Notes under the pieces: generated by a model | Databases searched by the model: none | The model's input: the letters and a program-made list of their open reading frames with translations, nothing else | What the model was told of the DNA's origin: nothing | Source of the DNA: Rhodospirillales bacterium | Lineage (GTDB): Bacteria > Pseudomonadota > Alphaproteobacteria > Reyranellales > Reyranellaceae | NCBI GenBank assembly: GCA_016191685.1 | Contig: JACPVT010000144.1 | Span: 1 to 37,026 of the forward strand | Reading direction: 5' to 3' | DNA length: 37,026 nt | Position numbers and translations under genes: made by a program | Shown: positions 9,308-16,756 of the stretch, piece by piece | Numbering within the stretch: position 1 is the first letter of the stretch | Layout: the number at the start of each line of letters is the position of its first letter

Positions 9308-10174
9308 CTATCCGAGGCGCGCCAGTGTCGCCTCGGCAAACCGTTCGGCCGACGGCGGATCGAACTCCATGAAAAGCGCGGGCTCCAGCACCTCGACCTC
9401 GATCACGATCAGGGTGCCGCCCCGCACCACGCCGTCGACGCGCGCGTAAAGCGGCATCTCGGGGAGCACGCGCAGGCAGGCCGCCCCCTGCTCCGTCACT
9501 TCACGCGGCGGCGTCTCGGCGCTGCGCGTCGGGCCATAGCGCGAGTTGGAGCGGAACTCGCCGGGCGGCGGGCGTTTGCGGATGGCGTGGCTGAAGACGC
9601 TGTCGAAATAGACCAGCGACAGCTCGCCCTCGGCGATCTCGGGCAGGAACTCCTGCACCACCACGCCCGCGGCGCGCGCCTCGTCAGAGAGACCCGCGAC
9701 CTGTTCGAGAAGCGTGGCGCGCGTCACCAGTTCGACGGAATAGCCCGAGGCCCCCGACGTGGGCTTGACCACGGCCTGGTCCCAACCGGCCTCGGCCAGC
9801 ACCCGATCGATGGCCTCTGCCTCGCAGGCCACGATATGCGATCGCGGCACGCGGATGCCCGCCGCCGCGAGCTTGCCGACGTAGTCCTTGCGCAGGTTCC
9901 AGCGCACCAGGGCGATCGGATTGAACAGACGCGTCACCGCCGCGGTCGCTTCGGTCCAGTCGCGGAACACCTCCAGCGTGCGGTAGTAGCCCCAGGTCGA
10001 GCGCAGCACGACGGCGGCGGCGTCGGCAAATGCTTTTGGCGGCCCATCCCAAGGTGCCGCCACGACGCGACAGCCGCGACGCTCCAGCGCCTCGGCATAG
10101 AGCCGGTCTGAGGCGGTGATGTCGGGTTGGTCCATCGCCGTGGCGAGCACTATGAGGGGCATGGCAGCACGCAC
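9308..10174 (-). CDS. ATP-grasp domain protein (RimK/DcsG-like)
   Basis: 288-aa ORF (alternative start MPLIVLATAM at 10162): LRSTWGYYRTLEVFRDW...FNPIALVRWNLRKDYVGKLAAAGIRVPRSHIV...QAVVKPTSGASGYSVELV...VVQEFLPEIAEGELSLVYFDSVFSHAIRKRPPPGEFRSN; glutathione-synthase-like ATP-grasp pattern. Confidence 0.82.
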   Translation of the reverse strand: MRAAMPLIVLATAMDQPDITASDRLYAEALERRGCRVVAAPWDGPPKAFADAAAVVLRSTWGYYRTLEVFRDWTEATAAVTRLFNPIALVRWNLRKDYVGKLAAAGIRVPRSHIVACEAEAIDRVLAEAGWDQAVVKPTSGASGYSVELVTRATLLEQVAGLSDEARAAGVVVQEFLPEIAEGELSLVYFDSVFSHAIRKRPPPGEFRSNSRYGPTRSAETPPREVTEQGAACLRVLPEMPLYARVDGVVRGGTLIVIEVEVLEPALFMEFDPPSAERFAEATLARLG

Positions 10175-10176
10175 CG

Positions 10177-10247
10177 TGTCATCCCGAGCGCAGCGAGGGA
10201 TCCTTCGTTGTGTCCGATCAAAGGTCCCTCGCTACGCTCGGGATGAC
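10177..10247. repeat. Inverted-repeat element (copy 1)
   Basis: TGTCATCCCGAGCGCAGCGAGGGATCC (from 10177) pairs with GGTCCCTCGCTACGCTCGGGATGACA (ending 10247) with minor mismatches. Confidence 0.85.
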
Positions 10248-10274
10248 AGTTCTGCTTTCATCGAAGGACGTCGC

Positions 10275-11342
10275 TCACTTGCAAACCTCGCGCAGCGCCT
10301 TCCAGTCGGCGGCGCTGAAGGCGGGCTTGCCGGTGGGCGGCCGCTGGGTCGCGGCGATGCGTTCCTTGGTCGGCGGATGGCTCGACCAGATGCCGGCGGC
10401 CGACGCGGCATCCTTGGGCTCGTTCTCCAGCATCTGCTCGAAGAAGCCGGCGATGCCGTCGGCACGCAGGTCGAGCTTTTCCAGCAGGGCGACGCCCACG
10501 GCGTCGGCTTCGCGTTCGAAGGCGCGGCCGTTGCGCAGCGCCAGCAGGATGTTGCCGCCCGAGGTCAGCGTGTTCAGGAGATCGGAGTAGCCGCCGCCCA
10601 CCAGCTTCGCCAGCAGCTCGATGCCGTACTGGCGGGCGATGCCCTTGATCGGATGGTGGTGCACGACATGGCCGATCTCGTGCGCCAGCACGCCCGCCAC
10701 CTGCGAGCTGTTCTTGGCCTGCTCGATCAGGTCGGAATAGAAAACCAGGATCCCGCCCGGCAGGGTGAAGGCGTTGACCGGCCCGCCTTCGATGACATGC
10801 ACGACGATCTCGTGCTCGTAGCCTGCCGCCCGCGCGAGCCTGTTGGCGAGGTCGTTGATCGCCTCCAGGCCTCGCGTGCCGTGGCACTCGTCCTTGTCGG
10901 CGACCAGCTCCTCGAACACGCTCGCGCCGAGCCGGGCCTGAAGGCTGTAGGGCAGCCAGGGTGCCGCATATTCGGTGCCGTAATCGATGATGACCCAGAA
11001 CAGCCCGACCAGCGCCGCAAGCGTCGTTCCGAGCGCGGCGATCCGTCGGCCGACCGACTCCGGCCGGCTGGCCAGGGCCACGAGCGGCGACACGAGAGCG
11101 GCGAGCTGCCGCCGCTCTTCGTGATCCTCGATGACCAGGCGGGCCTCGCCGCCCCGGCGCATGACCGGCGGCGCCGCTTCGTGCGCGGCGTCGCCCAGCA
11201 CGACGAGTTCACCGAGCGGCCAGCGCGCCACGACGGCTGAATCGACGGCGCGGACGATGGTGAGTTCGCCCGTCGTCACCTGCGCACGGACCTCCTGGGC
11301 CTGGGCGGTCTCGCCATCGTAATAGCGCGAGGACGTTGCCAT
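10275..11342 (-). CDS. M48 family metallopeptidase
   Basis: 355-aa ORF with HEXXH motif in VAGVLAHEIGHVVHHHPIKGIARQYG, EADAVGVALLEK and an N-terminal extension with a TM segment. Confidence 0.93.
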   Translation of the reverse strand: MATSSRYYDGETAQAQEVRAQVTTGELTIVRAVDSAVVARWPLGELVVLGDAAHEAAPPVMRRGGEARLVIEDHEERRQLAALVSPLVALASRPESVGRRIAALGTTLAALVGLFWVIIDYGTEYAAPWLPYSLQARLGASVFEELVADKDECHGTRGLEAINDLANRLARAAGYEHEIVVHVIEGGPVNAFTLPGGILVFYSDLIEQAKNSSQVAGVLAHEIGHVVHHHPIKGIARQYGIELLAKLVGGGYSDLLNTLTSGGNILLALRNGRAFEREADAVGVALLEKLDLRADGIAGFFEQMLENEPKDAASAAGIWSSHPPTKERIAATQRPPTGKPAFSAADWKALREVCK

Positions 11343-11344
11343 CG

Positions 11345-12493
11345 TCAGACCCCGCTCACGTCGAACATGTCGAGCAGGCCCTCGCCGAAACCCGGTCCGC
11401 GATCGGCCGGCTGGCCGATCGAGGCGCCGTCAGGTGCGCCGTAGAGCCAGAGTTCGGCCGCGATCAGGCGCAGCGTGCGATGCATAACCCACGGCCAGCC
11501 GAGGCCGAGCGTCACGACGATGATGAGGTAGTTCAGGACCAGGAAGCCCCACATCTGCCGCGTCGTGATCGCGGTCGCAAACAGCACATTGCCGGCGCGG
11601 CTGTGCGACACGAGATAGCGGAACCAGTAGGCCTGCCACCAGCAGCGCAGCGGCAGGATCAGCAGGCTGAAGACCAGGTAGACGCCGACCGCGAGGGCCA
11701 CCGCCACCAGCACGGTGCGCAGGCTGGGCTCGGTGAAGAGGGCCAGGAACTCCTCGGAGGTAATGCCCAATTCCTCGGCGGTGCCGCCCACGATGGCGAA
11801 CGCGGCGACGATGGCCACGATCCACGCCACGATGTTCAGGAAATAGTAGCCGAGGAAGCGGCCGTAGATGTCGCCGGCGCTGCCGGCGAAGGCGAGCGGC
11901 AACGTACCGAGCCGGGCGTTGGATATGCGCGGGCGGGCGAGATTGACCGACACGACCGGGGTCAGCAGAAGGCCGGTCATGGCGTTGGCGAAATGCAGGA
12001 ATGTCGCCACGACACCGTAGTGCCAGGCCGAGCCCGCCATGCCGCAGCGGATGCCGCGCCAGCGCGTGCGCGAAAGCTTGTAGCGCAGGCCGGCATAGTG
12101 GCCGACGTAGGCGAGCGGAAATCCGATCACCGCCACCGACAGGGAGAAGAGGTCGAACATCCCGAAAGTGGCGAACGGCTTTTCGTGGAAAACGTGGATC
12201 CAGGCCAGCCACATCAGGCCTGCCCAGGCCGCGAGCAGCACCACGGCGAGTAGAAAGCCAATCAGCAGTTCGCGGCCGCGACCGCGATATTCGAACCGGT
12301 CGCCCAGGATCGACAGGTGATTCCACACGTAGCGGCGCAGCCGGGTGCGACCCCAGAAGCGCGACCAGCCAAGCGTCAGCACCATCAGCACGACATGGCG
12401 GAGATAGATGGCGTAGAGCTCGCCCAAGCCGCCGTCATAGACCGGGCGGCTGGGTGTCAGGTCCGGCGCGGCGGGCGCAGGCGCGGCAGCCAC
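11345..12493 (-). CDS. DUF898 (YjgN-like) multi-pass membrane protein
   Basis: ORF 11345..12703; DUF898-like LYAIYLRHVVLMVLTLGWSRFWGRTRLRRYVWNHLSILGDRFEYRGRGRELLIGFLLAVVL...RWRGIRCGMAG. The upstream part of the ORF overlaps ecm, so a GTG near 12493 is a plausible start; start uncertain. Confidence 0.85.
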   Translation of the reverse strand: MAAAPAPAAPDLTPSRPVYDGGLGELYAIYLRHVVLMVLTLGWSRFWGRTRLRRYVWNHLSILGDRFEYRGRGRELLIGFLLAVVLLAAWAGLMWLAWIHVFHEKPFATFGMFDLFSLSVAVIGFPLAYVGHYAGLRYKLSRTRWRGIRCGMAGSAWHYGVVATFLHFANAMTGLLLTPVVSVNLARPRISNARLGTLPLAFAGSAGDIYGRFLGYYFLNIVAWIVAIVAAFAIVGGTAEELGITSEEFLALFTEPSLRTVLVAVALAVGVYLVFSLLILPLRCWWQAYWFRYLVSHSRAGNVLFATAITTRQMWGFLVLNYLIIVVTLGLGWPWVMHRTLRLIAAELWLYGAPDGASIGQPADRGPGFGEGLLDMFDVSGV

Positions 12494-12597
12494 AAAGGCG
12501 CCCCCGGGCGGGCTCCCCGCCGCCTGGCCCCTTCCCGTCTCAGTCCATGGGGAAGTCGTGTCGCTCAAGGACGGCCCGGATCGCTCGGATGCACTGC

Positions 12598-12624
12598 GGA
12601 ATATTCCATGCTGCGGTGCAGCAT
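12598..12624. promoter_or_regulatory. Candidate regulatory palindromes between DUF898 and ecm genes
   Basis: GGAATATTCC (12598-12607, perfect palindrome) immediately followed by ATGCTGC-GGT-GCAGCAT (12608-12624), which contains CTGCGGTGCAG (CTGC-N3-GCAG). Confidence 0.45.
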
Positions 12625-12671
12625 CTATTGGTGTAGGTGAGTGTACGTCAACCCTGCCATTGGCCGCCACC

Positions 12672-14669
12672 ATGACCCAGACCATCCGTGACGACGCGCC
12701 CAAGAAGGATCGGCCCTGGCTGATCCGGACCTACGCCGGCCATTCGACGGCGGAAAAGTCGAACGAGCTCTATCGCACCAACCTGGCGCGCGGGCAGACC
12801 GGCCTCAGCGTCGCCTTCGATCTGCCGACGCAGACGGGCTACGACAGCGACCATGCGCTGGCGCGCGGCGAGGTCGGCAAGGTCGGCGTCCCGATCAGCC
12901 ATCTCGGCGACATGCGCACGCTGTTCGACGGCATCCCGCTCGACAGGATGAACACGTCGATGACCATCAACGCGCCGGCGGCGTGGCTGCTGTCTCTCTA
13001 TATAGCGGCGGGTGAAGCGCAGGGCGTGGCACGCGACAAACTGCAGGGCACGACGCAGAACGACATCATCAAGGAATATCTTTCCCGCGGGACTTACATC
13101 TTCCCGCCCGAACCGTCGCTCAGGCTGACGGCCGACACGATCGGCTTCACCTATCGCGAGGTTCCCAAGTGGAACCCGATGAACGTCTGCAGCTATCACC
13201 TGCAGGAAGCCGGCGCCACGCCGGTGCAGGAGCTGGCCTTCTCGCTGGCCAACGCGATTGCCGTGCTCGATGCCGTGAAGGCACGGGGCCAGGTGCCCGA
13301 TGCCGACTTCCCGCAGGTGGTGGGCCGCATCTCCTTCTTCGTGAATGCCGGCATCCGCTTCGTCACCGAGATGTGCAAGATGCGGGCCTTCGCCGAGCTG
13401 TGGGACGACATCACGCTCAACCGCTATGGCGTCGCCGACGCCAAGCAGCGGCTGTTCCGCTACGGCGTGCAGGTGAATTCGCTCGGCCTCACCGAGCAGC
13501 AGCCGGAGAACAACGTCTACCGCATCCTCCTGGAAATGCTGGCGGTGGTGATGAGCAAGAACGCCCGCGCCCGCTCGGTGCAGCTGCCGGCATGGAACGA
13601 GGCGCTGGGCCTGCCACGGCCGTGGGACCAGCAATGGTCGCTCCGGCTGCAGCAGATCGTGGCCTTCGAGACCGATCTCCTGGAATACGGCGACATCTTC
13701 GACGGCAGCACCGAGATCGCGCGCAAGGTCCAGTCTCTCAAGAAAGAGACATTGGCTGAGATGGCGCGCATCGACGACATCGGCGGCGCGGTGGCGGCCA
13801 TCGAGGCAGCCTACATGAAGCAGCGCCTGGTCGAGTCGAACCTCCGGCGGCTCGCGGCCATCGAGGCCGGCGAGCAGACGGTGGTCGGCGTCAATGCCTT
13901 CACCGAGGCCGAAGCCTCGCCGCTGTCGACCGGCGCCGGTTCGATCATGACCGTCGACGCCGCGGTCGAGAGCGGCCAGATCGAGCGGCTCAAGGCCTGG
14001 CGCGCGGCGCGCGATGCGGCCGCCGTGAAGAAGGTGCTGGCCGAACTGGCCTCGGCCGCCAAGGAAGACCGCAACGTCATGCCGGCCTCGATCGCCTGCG
14101 CCCAGGCCGGCGTCACGACCGGCGAATGGACCGATACGCTCCGCGCCGTGTTCGGCGAATATCGCGCCCCGACCGGCGTCGCTCGCGCCGCCGGCGTGAG
14201 CGACGGCAGGCTCGAAGCCGTGCGCCGCGAGGTCGACACCGTTTCACGGCGATTGGGCCGGCGCATAAAGATCCTGGTCGGCAAGCCCGGCCTCGACGGC
14301 CATTCCAACGGCGCCGAGCAGATCGCCGTGCGTGCCCGCGACTGCGGCATGGAGGTGGTCTACGAGGGCATCCGCCTCACGCCCGAGCGCATCGTCAATG
14401 CGGCACTCGAGGAGAGCGTGCACGTGGTCGGGCTCTCGATCCTTTCGGGCGGCCATGTCTCGCTGGTCGGCGACGTGCTGGCCGGCCTGCGCGCCGCCGG
14501 CATCGGCGACGTGCCGGTGGTGGTGGGCGGCATCATCCCGCCGGCCGACGCCGAAGCGTTGCTCAAGGCAGGCGTGGCGCGCGTCTACACGCCCAAGGAT
14601 TTCGACCTGACGCAAATCATGCGCGATGTCGTGGCGGTCGTGGACTCAGCCTGGAAAGAGGCGGCGTAA
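12672..14669 (+). CDS. ecm: Ethylmalonyl-CoA mutase (MeaA-type, methylmalonyl-CoA mutase family)
   Basis: 665 aa from ATG 12672: KDRPWLIRTYAGHSTAEKSNELYRTNLARGQTGLSVAFDLPTQTGYDSDHALARGEVGKVGVPISHLGDMRTLFDGIPLDRMNTSMTINAPAAWLL...; C-terminal B12-binding motif GLDGHSNGAEQIAVRARDCGMEVVYEGIRLTPERIV. Confidence 0.93.
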   Translation: MTQTIRDDAPKKDRPWLIRTYAGHSTAEKSNELYRTNLARGQTGLSVAFDLPTQTGYDSDHALARGEVGKVGVPISHLGDMRTLFDGIPLDRMNTSMTINAPAAWLLSLYIAAGEAQGVARDKLQGTTQNDIIKEYLSRGTYIFPPEPSLRLTADTIGFTYREVPKWNPMNVCSYHLQEAGATPVQELAFSLANAIAVLDAVKARGQVPDADFPQVVGRISFFVNAGIRFVTEMCKMRAFAELWDDITLNRYGVADAKQRLFRYGVQVNSLGLTEQQPENNVYRILLEMLAVVMSKNARARSVQLPAWNEALGLPRPWDQQWSLRLQQIVAFETDLLEYGDIFDGSTEIARKVQSLKKETLAEMARIDDIGGAVAAIEAAYMKQRLVESNLRRLAAIEAGEQTVVGVNAFTEAEASPLSTGAGSIMTVDAAVESGQIERLKAWRAARDAAAVKKVLAELASAAKEDRNVMPASIACAQAGVTTGEWTDTLRAVFGEYRAPTGVARAAGVSDGRLEAVRREVDTVSRRLGRRIKILVGKPGLDGHSNGAEQIAVRARDCGMEVVYEGIRLTPERIVNAALEESVHVVGLSILSGGHVSLVGDVLAGLRAAGIGDVPVVVGGIIPPADAEALLKAGVARVYTPKDFDLTQIMRDVVAVVDSAWKEAA

Positions 14670-14690
14670 CTTCGGGCTCGACCTCATACC

Positions 14691-14850
14691 CCTCTCCCCC
14701 TAACGGGTAGGGCAATCGCATATGAATCAAGGATCCTTCGCTGCGCTCAGGATGACATCCCTCCTTTGCTTGGGCGCAGTGCGTAAATCCCCGCAATAGT
14801 GTCATCCTGAGCGCAGCGAAGGATCTTTCTCTTCCCTAGCAGGGGAGAGG
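14691..14850. repeat. Inverted-repeat element (copy 2) with outer arms
   Basis: Perfect 26-bp arms GATCCTTCGCTGCGCTCAGGATGACA (14732-14757) / TGTCATCCTGAGCGCAGCGAAGGATC (14800-14825); outer arms CCTCTCCCC (14691-14699) / GGGGAGAGG (14842-14850). Confidence 0.88.
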
Positions 14851-14860
14851 AAAAGGATGC

Positions 14861-15235
14861 TCACCGCTTCAAGGTAGCCGTCGCGTGCAGCATCGGATCG
14901 ATGGCGGTGTGGCTGAACAGCCAGGCCTCGGCGTGATTTGACTCGCCGTCGCGGCGAATGACGCGCGACAGTGCCAGCACGTCGGTTGCCTGCGCGGGCT
15001 TCAGTACCGTGACATTGAGATGCGTGATCTGCACCTCGAGGCCCGCCGCGGCGCGGAGCGCAGTGTCGACCAGCGACAGCAGCACCGGCGTCGACCACGC
15101 CTCGCCCGCCGCGAGGGAGAAGCGCAGGCGCACGTCCTGATCCTGGCACTCCTCGACGAACAGCCCATGCAGATCGACCGCCGGCAGCGTCTTCTCCAGG
15201 AGCTTCTGCAGTTCGTCTTCGGTCATCGGCCGCAC
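14861..15235 (-). CDS. PaaI-like thioesterase / hotdog-fold protein
   Basis: 124-aa ORF (likely start M at 15226-15235): HGLFVEECQDQDVRLRFSLAAGEAWSTPVLLSLVDTALRAAAGLEVQITHLNVTVLKPAQATDVLALSRVIRRDGESNHAEAWLFS. Confidence 0.75.
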   Translation of the reverse strand: MRPMTEDELQKLLEKTLPAVDLHGLFVEECQDQDVRLRFSLAAGEAWSTPVLLSLVDTALRAAAGLEVQITHLNVTVLKPAQATDVLALSRVIRRDGESNHAEAWLFSHTAIDPMLHATATLKR

Positions 15236-15256
15236 TCTATGCTATCTCCCCAGCCC

Positions 15257-16126
15257 ATGTCCTTTCTCGACCATATCAAGCGCTGCAACAACGCAGACCT
15301 CACCCAGTTCGAACCGTGGTACGTCGGACACGAACGCGCGGGCTTCATCCATCGCGACTTCGCGCCCGTGCTTGCGAGCCGGCCCCAGCTGTTCAGCCAT
15401 CGCGACAAGGCCTGGCATCTCGATGCCGCACTCGACACGCCCGACAGGAGAAGCGCCGCGATGCGCGCCTTCCTGCTCGAGTTGCGCGAGCAGGGTCGCT
15501 TCAAGGGCCTGTGGCGCGAGGAGGCCTATCCCATCACCTGGGAGTTCACGCGGCCGGCCCTGCTCGAGATGGAGCGCGCCGCGGTGCCGTGGTTCGGTGT
15601 GCGTGCCTTCGGCCCGCACATGACGGGCTACGTGCGGTGCAAGGATGGGCTGCACATCTGGGTGCCGCGGCGGTCCTATGCCAAGCCGACGTTCCCGGGG
15701 CAGCTCGACAATACGGTGGCCGGCGGTCAGCCCGCCGGCATCGGCCTGCACGACAACCTGATCAAGGAATGCGGCGAGGAGGCCTCGATCCCGCCCGAGC
15801 TCGCGCGGCAGGCCAGGGCCGTCGGGTTCGTCACCTACTGGAACCAGTCGGGTGCACAACTGAAACCCGACATCATGACCTGCTTCGACCTCGAACTGCC
15901 CGACGGCTTCACGCCCAAGGCCAACGACGGCGAGGTGCATTCGTTCGAACTGTGGCCGGCACGACGCGTGTTCGAGACCGTGCGCGACACGACCGAGTTC
16001 AAATACAACTGCAATCTGGTGCTGATCGACTTCTTCGTCCGCCACGGCATGCTGTCGGCCGACGATCCGCAGTTCGTGCCGATCCTGGAGGGGTTGCGGT
16101 CTCGTCGCCCGAAATCCACGACATGA
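15257..16126 (+). CDS. NUDIX hydrolase with N-terminal DUF4743-like domain
   Basis: From ATG 15257: MSFLDHIKRCNNADLTQFEPWYVGHERAGFIHRDFAPVLASRPQLF...FPGQLDNTVAGGQPAGIGLHDNLIKECGEEASIP, with Nudix-box-like segment GGQPAGIGLHDNLIKECGEEA. Confidence 0.87.
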   Translation: MSFLDHIKRCNNADLTQFEPWYVGHERAGFIHRDFAPVLASRPQLFSHRDKAWHLDAALDTPDRRSAAMRAFLLELREQGRFKGLWREEAYPITWEFTRPALLEMERAAVPWFGVRAFGPHMTGYVRCKDGLHIWVPRRSYAKPTFPGQLDNTVAGGQPAGIGLHDNLIKECGEEASIPPELARQARAVGFVTYWNQSGAQLKPDIMTCFDLELPDGFTPKANDGEVHSFELWPARRVFETVRDTTEFKYNCNLVLIDFFVRHGMLSADDPQFVPILEGLRSRRPKSTT

Positions 16127-16256
16127 TGTATATTTTAGTCGCCATGACACCATATGTGGTATAGATTATGGTCACTGGAATGAAATCGAGAAGGTCTTAC
16201 GTAATATCGTAGGGAGGCGTCGGTTCTGGCTGGTTACGCGTCGGGGTGGGGCCCTC

Positions 16257-16631
16257 ATGTGTATACGTGTCGCGATCGCTGCATTTTTCGTTCTCCTGAT
16301 CGGCGCCGTCGCCGGCGCCCGGGCCATCGCTCAGGATGGCCATCATGGCCAAGGCCATGCCGAAAACCACGACTGGTATGAAAGGCTGAAGCAGCCCGGC
16401 TCGAATGCATCGTGCTGCAACGGGCCCAAGGACGGCGTCGAGGGCGATTGCCGCCCGACCCGCGCCTACCAGAAGGATGACGGCATGTGGTACGCGCTGC
16501 TGAACGGCCGCTGGGTGCCGGTGCCGCCCCGGGTCGTGCTGAAGCAGCTCGCGCCCGACGGCAACAGCCACATCTGCGCCAACAAGGGCGGCGTCATCTA
16601 CTGCTTCCTCGGCGGTTCGCCCAAGTCGTAG
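16257..16631 (+). CDS. Hypothetical secreted small protein, His/Cys-containing
   Basis: 124-aa ORF with signal peptide (MCIRVAIAAFFVLLIGAVAGARAIAQ), His-rich mature N-terminus (DGHHGQGHAENHDW) and Cys pattern CC-x8-C...C...C. Confidence 0.75.
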   Translation: MCIRVAIAAFFVLLIGAVAGARAIAQDGHHGQGHAENHDWYERLKQPGSNASCCNGPKDGVEGDCRPTRAYQKDDGMWYALLNGRWVPVPPRVVLKQLAPDGNSHICANKGGVIYCFLGGSPKS

Positions 16632-16660
16632 TCGACCCGGGGCGAGCGCCGCTTCGGTTC

Positions 16661-16702
16661 TTCCTGCCGGTAACTTGCTGCCAGTATTTTGCTGCCAGTA
16701 TT
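16661..16702 (+). repeat. 14-bp tandem repeat, 3 units (first degenerate)
   Basis: TTCCTGCCGGTAAC (16661-16674), TTGCTGCCAGTATT (16675-16688), TTGCTGCCAGTATT (16689-16702), then partial TTGCC. Confidence 0.8.
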
Positions 16703-16756
16703 TTGCCCAACGTCGTATGGCATGCGAAGCTCGCGTGACGAGAACGGGGGCAATGC

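Noticed and set aside
16130-16210. AT-rich segment with TATAGAT-like promoter strings
   Set aside because: Probably the promoter of the 16257 gene, but no -35/-10 pair with acceptable spacing could be defined confidently.
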